This document shows positions 1 to 14,499 of a stretch of 64,000 bases of DNA, in pieces; positions within the stretch are counted from its first letter, which is position 1, and each line of letters begins with the position of its first letter. This stretch comes from Dromaius novaehollandiae (taxonomy: Eukaryota > Chordata > Aves > Casuariiformes > Dromaiidae): positions 13,455,404 through 13,519,403 of the forward strand of contig NC_088103.1 in the NCBI RefSeq assembly GCF_036370855.1, written 5' to 3'. Made by a program: the position numbers and the translations under genes. The notes under the pieces were generated by a model that worked only from the letters and a program-made list of their open reading frames with translations, was not told the origin of the DNA and did not search any database.

Positions 1-3000
1 TGGCAGCTCAGCATACCAACGTGAACAGCAGTCTCTTGGTGTTGTTTTTGTTTGTTTGTTTTTTCCTGTATTCAAAGGCAAGGCAGTACAGTCAAACCCC
101 AGTACTGTAGGTCAGGCACAGGTCACTGTAAGGCTTTGGAGTGAAAGCCATATACACCTCTACATATGTGAGTTCTGAACAGAGCCAGTTTGTGGCAGAT
201 GCTACCACAGAGTGGTAGAAGTTGCCCAGCGTGGGAAAGAGAAATGCTGCTCTACAGATTTCTGTAAGGAAAGCTAGTGACAGATTCCTTCCTCTATAAG
301 ATTCATCACCACATGGTGATAAAGAAGGGCTATAAACTACGGTTGCAAATACAGTCTCCTTAATTCTTGGTCAGTGATCATGTAGATTGTGGAGGGGAAG
401 AAAGAATGAGAGAAGGCATGTCAAGACTAAGATGGAGTTAATATCTGTTGTCATAAAGTGTGCAACAGTCATATTTTAAATAAGTATTGCTACTAGGTTT
501 TACACAACCAAAGCTACTGTATGATTGTAATCTTGCCAAACTGTAAAGGATATATAAATGAAACTGAGGTATATGCAATAATATCCAGTTGTACTAGTTA
601 TCAGCTACTATAACCAAGTGGCTGGTTCATTTGGTTAATGCTGTCTATGGCCTTTAATCTTGGTGGTTATTTTGTGTTTTTTTTATTTTGAAAAAAAAAG
701 AGTCAATAAAACCATTTAGTTAAAAGTGTCTCCCAGTTCTTTGAAGAAGCTCCCTAAATTCTGCATTAGTTACCTCCTTGTCTAGTGTGCTGTTTCTCTG
801 CAGTTATGGTGTCATCCATTGAGTTTTCTGAACTCAGATGCATGGCGTATTAGTATTTGTGCTTGGGAATGTCACAAGAGAATCCTATAGCATTTATATA
901 CAATTGGGATGGGAAAAGGTGGGCACTTGTCACTTACCATTGAACTGCATAGCAAAAAATCTCTTGTCACTTTTACCCATGGTTTCTAATATTTAATTAC
1001 CATGATATTACCCACAGGACATGAAGCTAATTAGTTATGAGAGACATGGGGAGGAAAAATGCAATAAACAGCATGAATTATGCTAGTTTTTCAGGATGCT
1101 CTAAACTTTCTGCAGATAATGTTTTTCTTGCTTTCCCACTGCCATAGTTGTCAACCATTATACAGAATTCCTGTTTAGCTATTAGTGGATTTGCAACAAC
1201 TATATCCCTGAATATAGGTTGCTAAATTGACAAAGCTAGAAAGTTAGTGCTCTTCTAGAGGACTTGCAAGATGTGGAAAGGATGCCTTGTTTGTAATTTT
1301 TTCTTTTTTACAGCTCTTAGGCAATGCCAAGGACACTGAAAGTGAGCGTGTTCAGCACACAATGTACTTTTTTCTAAAGTGCTAATTTATGAGCATGTTA
1401 CGTATCTCACCGACTTATTTTTGGAAACAAGATTTTATTCCTTTGAATTTGCAATTAGAAGTGAAGTAATGGGCTCAGTGCAAAAAGTGGAGACAAAAAA
1501 ATGTCTCTCCATCTGATTGTGATAAAACCAGCAGTGTACAAGGAGCAAAACAGAAGTTTTCCTCTTTGGAGAATTCTTCTTTAAATATTATGGCCATTGA
1601 CAGAAACTTGCTTTTCCTTTGTTTCCTTTTTCCGCGGAGTCTCGCCCAGCTTGTTTCTTTAAAGACAGAGGTACCTCTGAGAGCAAGTCCATCTCAGAAG
1701 AACTGCATCACACAAACCAGTTCCCCACCCCACCCACAAATAGCATGCCAAAGCCACTGAAATCGCTGCACTTCTGCTGCTTTCTCAGCGGTAGCAGAAA
1801 TAGAAGTGTTTGCAAGCAAGACAGAGGATCACCCTGACTTCAGCCACAACTCACTAATTGCATCTGCTGGAGGCCTACTCATTGTTGTCTTGTAGTCAGT
1901 CTTTTAGTCACATCATGCCTCAAGGTACGTAAAATAAAGCTAGACAGTTTTGAATACATGTATACATTAAGAAGGGTTACCTAATAGAAGAGATTAATCT
2001 GGACATCCCTTCTGAGCACCGAAAATGTGATTGTACCAGAGAAGGTAAGAGAAGGAGAGCACTGCACTTTATCACCTTGATTCTTCAGCAACTTACCCAC
2101 AGATATCCCTAAAGCACAGAACAATTATTCCTAGAAATGTTTGACTTGTAAAATGAGGCTTTTTCCATGTTTCCCATGTTTTTCAACAGGCACTGAGACA
2201 CCATCAGAAGGCATCTTGGAAATCCCACTCTGAGGGCCAAATCTTCCTCCTCCTATAACAGAGGTATAGGTAAAGATATAATACACTAAATTAGATTTAT
2301 TTTGGTGCCTAAAGTCAAGGTTGATATTATATTTCAGTTTTTTATTGGGCTGTAATTTTTAACGGACCAGAAGTGATTTGCTTATTTTGTCAGATACACC
2401 ACAGCTTTTGTCCTTATTCTCTCCCCTTTTTTAGATCAGTCCTCATACTTCTACTATTGGATCAGCCAGCATTTATTTCCTCTCTGTCAGACTCTAAGGT
2501 AGGTACTATTCAGTGAAGTGTATTTAAGGTGGCTGCTTGCCACACCTCAGCCCTCTTAGATTTTTGTCCATTAAAATGATTTAGCAGCATTTGCATGAGT
2601 CCATTTGTCCTGAAGGCAAAATTCCTCATAAAATGGATGAGACCCCCCACACAAGCTGCCACCACCACCTTTGGGCTTTGAGGTGCCAGCTAATGAATTG
2701 AAGCATTATCACTTGCCTGTGTTCTAGATCTGCTAACAGAAGTTTGCTGTGTGTACCATGTGCAGGATAAGATAGTGTGTTAACAGCAGTAATCTCCATC
2801 CTGCAGGCGCTACAATAGGATAATTCGTTGAGCATATAACGCATGTCACAGGAACACTTTGTACTAGGAGGCATAGTAGTAATGCTATTGTATATTTATA
2901 TATGCAAGCTACATTGCTCACTGCTGCTTACGCAGAAATTCTAATTTATGGTAGAAGTCTGAAAAGCTTTTGGATCAAGGCTGCAGGAGGCAAAGAAGAA

Positions 3001-6000
3001 AATTTGAACATCAGGAGATACAAGAATGATTATGCTAATGTATCCCAACTTTGGAAGAAGTCAAACTGAGAAGATTAAGCTGTGATTCAAAGAGAGGTTA
3101 GCGTGGGGCAACAGAAATGTTACGGTTCCCTTATAACGGTTCAGCTTTACTGTTCCGTTTGTAAGGCAGCCCATATAGGTAGAACACCACCCTGTGCCCT
3201 TCTGCAGCAGGTGCCTTGCAGCAGCAGCTGTGCCCAGGTGCAGGTCCTGCCTGCCCTCACCCCCTAGGTGCAGGGCAGACTTGATACTGTGGTGCTGTTT
3301 CCTCTCGCATCCTTTCCCAAACAGCATCAACACCCCCAGAATCTATGCTTCTGCCTGCAGAGGAGTCCGGTAGCACCTGCTGAAGGTAGTATATCTAGTT
3401 TTGTCCCATGTTGAAGGGTATTCCAGAGCAGCAAGGACCTTCCCTGATGTATGAAGGATCTTGTACCAGTCTCCTTCGCTGGGACAGCACAAAGTGAAAG
3501 GAGGAACCTCTGTGACAGACAGCGATGAGCCTGTTTAGAGATTTCAAGGTTGACAGGAGGGGGAAGAAACTAACGACTTTCAAAAAGCACCCAGGAAGTC
3601 AGAGACCTGGTTGCAGAACATACAAGCCACCATCTGCATGACAACATGGATGGCAGCATTTCAGGTACCATTTAAAAATGCAAAATGGGGGGGAGGGGGA
3701 AGGTTCCCTGTAGATATCAGGGAACTCTATAGCTAAAAAAAGAAAAAGCAGCCCTCACCATTAGATTAAATCAGTGATCTGGGCCCATCACACTGTCTCC
3801 CACTGGTCAGAATAGCCACACTGGAGGATTGTTTCCTTCCTCCCTCCCCCCAAGCATTCTCCTTCTGGCTGGTCTGAAGTTTTAAACAAGGAACCAACTG
3901 ATGACACTTTGCAGGAAGAAATTTCTTTAGAAATTTTCTTGTCTGTAATATTAAAAAGGGGGTATCTTTATTCCCCATGGGGATTTTTCTAAGTTATGGC
4001 TGTAGAATAAGAATTATATGGCATTCCAGGTATTATTGCTGAGTAGTCACATTATCCTCATAGGTTAAAAAAATCCTATCAGTAGTTTAAAGGTATGTGA
4101 TGAAGTTGTGCATCTTCAACATAAGCTAGCTGTTCCGACTGGACATTCAGTTGTGATCCCTCACTGTCACTAGTATAGCCAGTCAGTTGTGCTATATGTA
4201 TTACAAAGATTGTTCCTTAGATTTCTCTCCTGGGTCTTCAATTAGGCTTATGGCCTGCTTGCAAAATAGCGTTGATCCCTGTGCTGATTATTATCTACAC
4301 GTTCAATTTTAGAGTGCCTGGAGTTAGTTTTTAAGATAACATCTCATTGTGTCATAAAACAGTCTGTTAGATGACAACAACAACTTTTCCTCACAGGCAG
4401 TGTAAAGAAAGGGAGTTTCTAAGGAATCCACAGGGATGCTCTGGGGACTAGAGAGCTCTGCAAATCCTCCCTGTTCCTACAAAGGAGACTGAGAGGGAAG
4501 AGCTGGGTTGTGATCTAGTGTCACTAGTCCTCTGGTCCATAAGTCTTCATAGAGTGATCTGTCAAACAATTTCTATTGCTGTTCATCTTTGGAGAGCAAG
4601 ATTTGTCTCCATTTTGCAGCTGCCAGACACTGCCAATGGCACCCAGAGCTTTCCCCAGCTCCCTCAGGCTGGTCTGTCAGGTTGCTGAGGCAGGTCCTCA
4701 CAACTTTGGTCCCCCTTCGTTTTGGCTGGCCAAGGGCAGTGAAGTTGGACTGCACTGAAGCAATTTCTGGCCCACTACACAAAGTGCATCTATCTCCCTG
4801 GCCAGCACTGTGATCAGTGGAGGACTGCAGTTCCCACAGCTGCATCTGTTTCTTTCTCAGGTTACTAATGATAGAAAATGAACAGCAGTGGTAACGAGCT
4901 GTAGAGACCCAATGCCTGTGCTTAACACAGTCTTTATTTGCTTAAGGTTTTGTTTGCTTTCTTTAGTCACAGAAAGTTTTGTCTGGTGGAAACTAACCTG
5001 TTAAGAAAATAGGAGGAGCAAGAAATAAAAATTAATGTATTAAAAGATAATTGGATAATTACTAAAAGCTAACTGGGTAACTAAGTTAAAGACTTGCTTT
5101 CCTTTCTTTGTAGGTCTCTGCTATGCCTGAAGGTTATGAGGGGGCTGAAGGTCAGTACAGGGGTTGCTGGGCAGACTTTTCCAAACTGTTAGTAGCACTG
5201 ATTGCTCTCTTAATAGAGCAAGAAAGGGACAGAGCTGCTGGGGCAGGGCTGCTACAAGTTTGTCAGATGCCATAAAGTAATTTACCTTTGATCTTTTCTT
5301 ACACCTCTCTGCCATACACTGCAATAGCTATTGCTGGTCTGTACCTGAGCTTGGTGGAGGACTCCAGGAAGGCTTCAGTGGCTTGCAGTAAGCAGTGGTA
5401 CCCTGAGGAGATGAACCAGGCACCTGGAGAAGGCAGGCCCTCGCTGCAGAGTTAGCTGCAGCTAAAGGAGCACCATTCAATGAATCTGATGTTCTTTTCT
5501 ACCTCTGTGGCTTTTCCTTCACCTAGGAGCAAATACTGAGAAGGGGAGATTCCTCTACCTCCCAGCCCATTAACACAGGTAGCTGGAGGTAGCTGAGTTA
5601 GAACTACATATTAGCCTCAGGCTTCTAAAGCTTGGCTTTTTTTTTTTTTTTTTAAGCTGGATAGACATATCAGTACACAGACAGCAGACAGAAACCCAGC
5701 AGTCCTGCCTGTTGCGCTTGCACTCATTCTCAGCCAGGCTGCCTGCACAGAGCAGTCAGGCTGCAGAACTCCTTGCCGTGTGACACTAAGAGTTTGCACA
5801 AGTTCACAGCAAATCTGGAAAGGTTCATGGATGAGAAGTTTACAGGGAGTTAATAAATACATGGAAGCTGTGCCTGACTAAGCAATTTCCTAAGTCAAAC
5901 AGATAACTGAAGGCTGGGAGTTTTCAGAAGAGGCACTAACTGTTCACCCTGTTCTTTGTCTTTAGTCACCAGGTTTGGGGCACTGCCAGAGGCAGGGTAA

Positions 6001-6480
6001 TGGGACAGGTGGGTTCTCAGTCTGACCTAGCACTGCTGTTCTTTTTCTCTCCATAAGGATTTGTGAGGAAGAATTCAAGGCAGGGTGGCTTTTCCCACTT
6101 ATCCACATGCTCCTTTGCAATAAGTTATCCAAAAGGGGTCTTTCCCAGCCATTTTTGGAAAACATCTTCCTTCATGGGGCTAGTTAGATCTCATGATGCT
6201 CTGTTTACAGCAGTTCTTATAGTAGTAAATGCTAATAATTAGCCCAGGTGGCACTGGTGGCAGCCAGCATAGAAGATCACTCACCTGTGCTTTTTGGAGG
6301 ATAACATGGAGCACCTGAGTGTGACTTTACTGCACCAGCTGCACTTAATGAGACTAGTGCCCATTCACTTAGCCCTGCCTTGGCAGGCTCTGCACAACCC
6401 AGCCCTGTGGACACAAGTGTCCATAACTGTTCTATCACATTTTTCATCTTTTGGATGTTTATCCAAGAGCTGTACCATAT
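1..6480. other. intergenic region downstream of CDK1, left end
   Basis: No supported gene. The sequence is AT-rich with a few G-rich runs (3,687-3,701) and a T17 run at 5,637-5,653. Open frames are short and without splice or motif support. Confidence 0.7.
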
Positions 6481-6489
6481 TGGCTCAGG

Positions 6490-6565
6490 ATTGTTATCTT
6501 TGTTTCACAGAAGAATCAAAGCACAGAGAAATGGTTTTGCTAGGGTCATGCAACTGATCAATACC
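6490..6565 (+). repeat. MIR-like ancient SINE fragment
   Basis: The order of motifs (tttcacag, then aaagcacagagaa, then tagggtcatgcaactgat) follows the MIR core (ttacagatgagg, gaggcacagagagg, aaggtcacacagct). It is degraded, as expected for an amniote-wide element. Identified by eye only. Confidence 0.45.
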
Positions 6566-6569
6566 TGCC

Positions 6570-9500
6570 CCTAATCTCCATTTCAGGTGCACAGCTAATC
6601 ATAATCAATTCTTGAATGGGCCATCATGTGTAAGCCACAGGTTCAGCTAATTTGCTCCCTCTCACTGCTTCATCTACTGCTATTTTCTTTCAGGGATCCA
6701 TCAGTGTAAGACAGATCTTTTCATTCTGAATTCCCTTTTGGTCTTAATTGCAATACCTGGGGAGTAAAATGCAGCCACCACATTTTTCCCCTGTCCCTTC
6801 AGCAGTCAGCTACACTGTCATCTCCTGATTTGACAGCATTTGAGTGAAGCACTAATCAAGTCAAAATCATTTGATGTGGGCACTTGACATTTCATGAGCA
6901 TCCTCATTCTCTGACACAGGCTATAATTGGGTGTAGGGAGGGCAGACTGGCACAATTGCTATTTTTCTGCTGAGTTGTCTGCACATTTATGGGGAGTGGC
7001 ACACTAGGAAGCCACAAGGCTCTTCAGGAACAGTTAGAGCTTTTTGCCTGCTAGAAGTCAGTTGTCTCTATCAGACTGAGGGCTGTGTTCAGCTTGGGGG
7101 AGTAGAGAAAAACAGGAGAAGCCTACAAACTCATGAAAGGTGGAAAGGTGATCAGGGAATACCTGGGTGCTGGTCTCTCATAGTGTAAGAGTTGGATGGA
7201 AACTAGCACATGGCAGATTCAAAACCAGAAATGCCTCTCCACCAATGCTAGTTGAGCTACAGAGTTTCTTGCTAGAGAACACTGTGGCTGGAAGTTCACA
7301 CAGCTTCCAAAAGGACACAGGGCACCAAAATCTGGGGGAGTATCTAACAGATATAATGTTTAACTTTTTCTTGTATTCCCAAAAGCATCTGCTGTTGGCC
7401 ACTGTAAGAGGCAGGATTTGGGGCGGGGCAGACCAGGCCTTGCTGTGATCTGCTGTGGTTGTTCCTGATGACCCTCACTAAGCACACTCCCATTTCAATG
7501 GGAAAATACTTAAGACTGCTGCTTCCCTCTCTTGTATTTGATTAAAAGGCCAAGAACTTATCCCTTCCTGAAGATTATAGCCCATGAGACTGACAAAGAT
7601 GATCTCAAACAACATGTAATTTCACAAGACTTCTACTGCATTTACAAGCCATTTCACCCACCCGTCTTCCTTAGACATCCTTCATCACAGCTCTACCTCT
7701 CTGATGGAGTCAAATTTAATGTGGTATCTGTGACACATAACATAAGGACTTTGCCACTATCTCATTTCTGAGCAGATACTGTTAAGGAAACAGCTCCCTC
7801 AAACACCAGCTTGCCTTAGTGCTGCTGCACATCTACTCCTTCTGGGAAAGGACAAGCAATTGGACACTGGTTTTCCTCAGACATGCTGGGCCAAATTCAT
7901 GGCTGGTACAGTTTCATTGCAGAAGTAAATACAAAAGTACATAATCCAATGTTTTCATTGCAGACTATGTGGCCCTTTTCTTGAAGTGTTCCAAATTATT
8001 TCCTGGTCTCTAGAACAGTTTATTTGCCAAAGGCTCTGTTTATTCATCTTTTGCAATAGGAAGGGTTGCCATTTGTGCCGCATGGAGAAGTTAAGGGTAT
8101 AAAGGTGATCCAATCTTGTTAAAATGCATTCACCTGATCCTGAAAGGTCTGGAGAATGCTCATGCTTAGATACCACTCTAACACTAGATTTCAAAGCAGC
8201 AAACATAAAGCTCAGCCAGGTTACTCAAACTGTCTGCCTGAAAGAGCTGGTCTTCTATCCTGAATTGGTTCAAGAACTCATCATTTAATTGCTAGCTAAA
8301 TTGGCTCATGATTTGATGAGGGAGGAGGGACTGCAGAAAGGTTCACCCTTCATCCATTTGCGAGAAGCCACAGTGTTCTTGCATTGCTTTGTGCAAGTGA
8401 TTAATCTTTTTAAAGGAGGTCAGATCCATGATGTGATTGTGCCCACAGATGCAAAGACTGCAAGACAGAAACCCCTTTTGAGCACAAGTGTCAAACCCAT
8501 GCAGCAGCTCTCTTGGGAACAACAGACTGGTTTTGCTCAATATATTTAAACACAGTATCTGATGAAATCTGTCCTCACAGTCTTCAGCAAATGCTGGTCA
8601 TTGTTCTGGGTGAGGCTATATCACAGGAGAATATATGGTATGAACAAGATGTCTGTCAGATTTCAGAGTGCCTCGCATCACATAGCTTTAACTAATCCCT
8701 GAAATAACACATTAGATTCTTAGTTTTCTGTACTGTGATCCCCAGAGTCACTTGCACTGCAGGTTGGGGAGCCCTTTCCCTTGGTGGGAATTAATCAGTT
8801 TCCAGTTCCAGAGCCCTACAGTAGTATATTCAAAAGTCACTCCAGTGTGAGCAGTGCCAGTAGGGAGAGCTGTCTTGCTTAAAGTAGAGCCCTCAGCCTG
8901 TTGCTGACTGTGGAGAACCAAGGTAAGTACCGCTGTGCCCCACTACCTTTCTGTCTCTACCTCTTTATCTTACAGTTCTTACTCACTTTGCTTATTCTTT
9001 TCACACACAAGGCTGACAAAGCACCGTCACTTAGTGTGATACACATTTCTTCTATTGCACTGGGAGTAATGTTTCATTATTATAAGCTTTTTCAGTTTTC
9101 TTAAGGCTTTTTACCACTTTGCCAGTATAGCATAATTTATATTGTTGAGTGGTTTACACACATTAAAGTGTGTGATGTGGTATTTATGTGCCTCTGATGA
9201 GTTCTTTCCTGGCTAGTAGATCAGTGTTTTTTGCTTTCAGTGCAATTTCTCACTTTAAAATGAGACTTCAAGCCTGCTGGCTTCTGCCACCTCACACCAG
9301 TTCAATTCTCAGCTTCAGACAGACAGCACAGGGCCTGGCACCATCCCTGCAGTAGGAACTTCTCACTTGTGTCCAGAGCAGCTGAGCACTGTTCAGACAA
9401 GCTGAACCCATCCCTCAGAGCTGCTTTCCTTGGGTTTTCTGGCTCCATGCCCTTGGATTAAATTGTTTATATGTATGTATATATATTTTTATCTATATTA

Positions 9501-12500
9501 TACATATAATGTATATTTACATGTGTATATTTTAAACACATTCAATATTATCAGTGCATTATATATATATTTTTATATATAAAAAGACATTTTAGGTTCT
9601 GCCTACAGTTGGCTTTAAAACTGAAGCAGTTCCCTCCCCCCTCCTTGTTCATACTCCACCCTTTTGTAGCTTAAGTTTTTCTTAAGGTATGTATGTGTGG
9701 GCATTAGGTGTGATTGAAGATGGCTGCAGGTATACTCACATCAGAGCAGAAGGAAAACTTAACACAGTATTTTGTGCAGGTGAAGCAGAGCTATTTGTAG
9801 CAGAGCTCCTGCAGAGGAGCAGGTAGAACATTAACTAGCTGCAATCAGAGCCATCAGATACATGTGAGCCCTCACCATCTCTTGTGAAGGAAAGAAGAGG
9901 TAAGGTACTCCTCCCAAATACACTGATATCAGATTGCCATCACAACCCATTACTCAATCTACCATAAATGCCTTTTGGGAAGCACCCAGGTTCAGCTAAT
10001 GGGGAACTGTACTTTATTTATGTAAGGTTATAGGCACAGATTTTAACTAGGCATCCAGTCCTTAGGGAGAATTCTTCTGTTGTCCAATAAAGTAGGCAAT
10101 TTGAATCTATCAGTCAGCACTGAGCTGGTTATCAAAAAAAGCTCACCTTTACCTAAAATTAGTCCCAGAAGATTTTAAGTTTGGAGAGCAGTATCCCTTC
10201 TCCTTGCCCTGTGCTAGTGGCATCTTATTTTGCCAAATGGGGCCTTTAAAATACTGCATGTACTTAACTGCCTGTTGGATTGGGGCAGAGAAAATGGGAA
10301 AATAGCTGCTAAATGGGGCTGAACAGTAGGTAGTATGTGACCCCAGGAGATGCTGGGGCTTGTTCTTAGATGTGCAGCCATCACTGCTAGCAGATGCACC
10401 TGCATTTGCTTTAGGTGACGAGGATGCCTGCTGACCTCACACATACACACACTCCTACTCCTTCATCTGATGCAGACACCCTTCCACCTGCAGCCAAGGG
10501 AAAGCAGTGGAGTAGCTCCTTAGCAGCATCTCAGGTGAACCATGATGACAGTCTGCACCAGTTCTGCTTGGATGCGTCCCCATCTCACCCATGGCTTTTT
10601 CTGGGCCCTGCTCTCTGCTGAGCTGTACATGCATCAGAGCTGGCTTCACCTCAGATCTGCCTTTGCACAGAGAGCTAGAATATACCTTTGTGGCCAGTTA
10701 TAGAAGAGCATTGTACTCCCTCATAGATATGAGGTTCAGTATTTTGTTTTTGAGTATTTTCCCCACATGCACAAGGTTTCGAAGGTTGCCAGCAGTAGAG
10801 AAGAAAAAACATGCCAGATGAAAATAAACATTACAGCATTAAAAAAAAAGTAACTTAAAAGCTGGATGTGTTCAAAGACCCAAACAATAGAAGTAGTTAA
10901 TCAATAACATTTCTGTAGTATCTGAAGCAGTGCTATAAACCCATATTAATAAGATTAATTAATTTAGCACTGTAACACTTCTATTAAATAGAGAGATTAC
11001 TCTACTGAATGGGAAAAAGAAAAATGGCTAAGATACTCTGAATGCTAATTGCAAGTACATAATCTGCACAGACAGCCACATACCTATTTATTCTCAGTCA
11101 TTTTAAGAAAGTGCAGCAAGAGCATCCTCTATGACCTTGAGCAAAGCTTTTTCCCCTGCTATTAATGACCAGCCAGGAGCCCTGGTCAAGATGTCCCACA
11201 TGACAACTCATCCCTCAAATTGTTAAGTGTTTTACTACTCAATCTTTAATTAAACACCTCTTTCTTTAGTACTGTACAGTGTAACAGTGTACTGTTAGTG
11301 TAACAGCAGGGAGCAGAGACTGAAGATGACAGAAGCTCATGACTGTTCCCTTACAATAAGCATCCTGCAATGTTATGAAGCAGCATATGGCCAGCCCCAG
11401 CACAGCCGGGAGAAGAGGGTTTCTAGGGGACAGTATCCTGGAACCCAGAGCAGAATGAAGGAAATTTTAAGGAATCCTTAGCTCAGTCTACAAGCAAACA
11501 CACTAGTTGAATAAATGTAGACTTAAACTACTAGTAGTATATAAACACTAACTCTCATTATGGGATAGGAGGTTCCACACAAAAGAAGAAATATTCCTAT
11601 GAACCTCAGAAGACTTAGACCCTGTTTTCTGGCTTAATATTTCTTACACAACAGAAAAAAGAAAAACAACTAAAACAGTTATTAATTAAATCAAAAATCA
11701 ATTAAAGCCACATAAACATAAAGCATTTTACCTTATGCTTCTTTCAGCAATAATTACTATTCTTCCTCTTCAGACAACAAGCACTGAAATGACCAAGTCC
11801 TCTGCTACTTCAGCTTTTATAGCCCTCCTGTCTCCCAGAAGTCTTTGCAGCTTTCCCTCCTCCTTCCAGGGCTTGATTTCAATGAGCCTTAGCCTACTAG
11901 TAGACTAAACTTCTTTCTGGTCCAGCCTTGTTTTATTTTCTTGTTCCTTTCTATCTTTGTCTGCTGAAGTTGTGCTATAGTAAGCACATTAATGTCTTCT
12001 TCTTTCCATTCTGCAAGGTAAAATAGATATTTATCTCTAAAGTTTAAATGTAAGAAATATTTTTAACTTACTTCTCAGGGGAAACCCATTCATAAGTTTT
12101 GACACATGCTTCTGTAAAGAGTCATCACCTACAGCCACGCTTAAAATTTTGGGATTGGATCTCTAAGAGGACCTTGAACAGCATCTTGAGGAAAACAGGT
12201 AAGAAAATTTTGATGACCAGAAAAGATATTGGTGCTTAAGCCTCTTCTGTATGCTGCTACTTTCCTTCAATCTCTAGCTGAAGTTTTCCTAAAATAAGTC
12301 AAGAATAACCTTTTATTTCTTGCTTCTGTTAGTCAGTAAGGTCTGAGAAAAAGTATGTACCTGTGTTAGTGTCCTTTGCACAATTGTATAAGGATAATAG
12401 TCCTTCATAATTGTTCTGTGACCTACTGTACAGGTGATCAGCCTAGTTGGGGAAACATTTCCTTTAATGATTGATCTACTGATATCATATACTCTGTGTT

Positions 12501-14410
12501 CATTAATAGCCTAGGGTTTGGTACAGCTTCATAAGGAATGCATATATGTGACTAAATGTGGAGAAGATACTAGTGATGGTCACAAATTTTGGATGTGTTC
12601 TCGTGAGACTCTCTGGTGCAGCATGTTTTCTTCAGCATTATGAAGTTCTCGGGTATGTTCAGGCAAAGAGGCAGGTGGTCTAGATGAACACACCTCATGT
12701 CGTGACTTTACCTGTTGTAGGGAAGGTGCCTCCTGCCTTGAAAGTGATTGTTTGGTGGTTTATAAAACAGACCTGCATGGGTTTGTCTGGATCTCTGACA
12801 TAGTCTGTAACGCTCTGGAACAGCAAAACAGAGAGGACAGGGTTGGGGGCAAGGAGACTGTCATGGTCTACATGGTACATAATGTTAGTAGATGAGTTTA
12901 TTTGCCTTTGCTTAACTAATCTGAGTAGGATAAACATCAAATGGAAGTAACTTAGCATTTTCTAGCTTCTAACAGTGCAGGCCCCACGACCATGTGCAGC
13001 AGGGCTTTGTTAGAGAGCGAGACCCAGGGCCTAAAACAAAGCCTTCCTGCACGCAGCTACTCCCTGCCCCACTCGGCACCTAATCCCATGTAGCCACAGG
13101 ATATTAAGCCTACAGTATTTATGTCTTGGTTTGGCTCTTGTAACTGGTCAGAAAGTCTTATGGGACCAATAGTGATCATATAGCCCATAATTTTATAGCC
13201 TGAAATTATAATTATTAAAATAATTATAATGAAGTAGCAATAATAACCCTTAACTCACTTTAAGGTCAAATCTTTCTGACACTGACTCATTTCTCTTGCT
13301 TGTGGTAAACTCCCATAGCTTGAAATCCTACTGAGCACTCCACATGCTTGTTCCACAGTCCCACGGGTAAAAAGCTAAAACGCTGAGTTTAACTCCTGAA
13401 CAGGCGAAAGGCTCTTTGGGCCTTTATAAGACACCACACTGAATGGGAAAAGCTTTGCTTTGGAGGCCAGCTTATCAAATGGGCAAAGTCTAGCATTGTC
13501 AAAATCATGGCGAGTGCTGCGAGCCTGTTAATTTGTAATTGTAAGGGCAGATGGTGAGAAAACTTTCCCGCTGGCCAGGGAACTTTCTGAAGGCTGAGTT
13601 ACTTAGACTGAATTTTGTAAGGATTAAATGAGCCTGGATTACCTCTCATTTACCCCAAGTATGGGCCGGCTGCTTCATGGTAACGTAGAGTCCTAGAACA
13701 ACCTTTTCAATCGATTGAGCCTTTTGTAAAGCAAGGATGCCAGTACACTTTTTCCTGGTTCTCTGTTCTTCCATAATGCTGCTATTTCATGGAAGGCCAG
13801 AACTGAAATGCAGTGGCATGTTGCTGGGGGTTTTTGGTTTTTTTCCAAGAGACTTGAAGTTACAGTATTTTCAAGACACAGCTTAAGAGCTAGACAGCAA
13901 GATAGTTGTTAATCAAACACAAAGAATGACCGAAATTATAACAATTGCTGAATGCGGGCGAGTTACTGAACTGACAGCTGGCTTGAGTGTGCTGATCACT
14001 GAGGCCATTAAGAGTTTTTTGGGTTTGGTTCTGTTTTGTTTATCTGGTTGCTGCTGAAGAAGCTTTGCTTTCCCTGGTATTTTAAAGGCATGTGTTGTGA
14101 CCTGTCACTTGCTGGATTTGTTTGATGTGAAATTTGAATCTGGCCACGGAAAAGCATGCTTCAGGAATGTGTTTATTTTGCTCTCTGCTGGAGGTAACAC
14201 TGAACAGCTTATACTGCAGCTTTGTTGAAGTTTCAGCTCTGATTTGTATTGTAAATGTAATAATCACATTTTGAGAGGAAAGCTGATGTGTGTTGTCTAC
14301 AAATGGAAGGCCAACAGCCTGCAACTTTGTTTTAACTTCCCCAAAACTGTGTCTTTCAACAGGCAAATGTCCATGTTCACATGAGGCTCATAGCAGAAAT
14401 GGTGCTAGAA
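6570..14410. other. intergenic region, no gene seen
   Basis: Nothing recognisable as an exon. It includes a (TA)-rich low-complexity block at about 9,468-9,590, an AT-rich inverted repeat at 13,205-13,230 and a possible fold-back-repeat half near 7,885-7,930. Confidence 0.65.
9468..9590. repeat. AT-rich low-complexity block
   Basis: Dense TATATA/ATGTATAT tracts are interrupted by short unique sequence. The block is a degenerate TA-type microsatellite. Confidence 0.75.
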
Positions 14411-14414
14411 ATAG

Positions 14415-14498
14415 CAAAGGCCAGATTCACAGCTAATGTAACTCTTCCACAGAGGTTATGGGGCTTCTCCAAACCACATTTGCTGAGAGTTGGCTTTG
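14415..14498. repeat. degenerate fold-back repeat relic
   Basis: The left arm at 14415-14440 and the reverse complement of 14475-14498 agree at about 20 of 24 aligned columns with two gaps, around a 34-bp loop. The arm pattern (ccagattcacagctaatgta) resembles a palindromic repeat I recall as common in reptile and bird genomes. The family name is not certain. Confidence 0.45.
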
Positions 14499-14499
14499 T

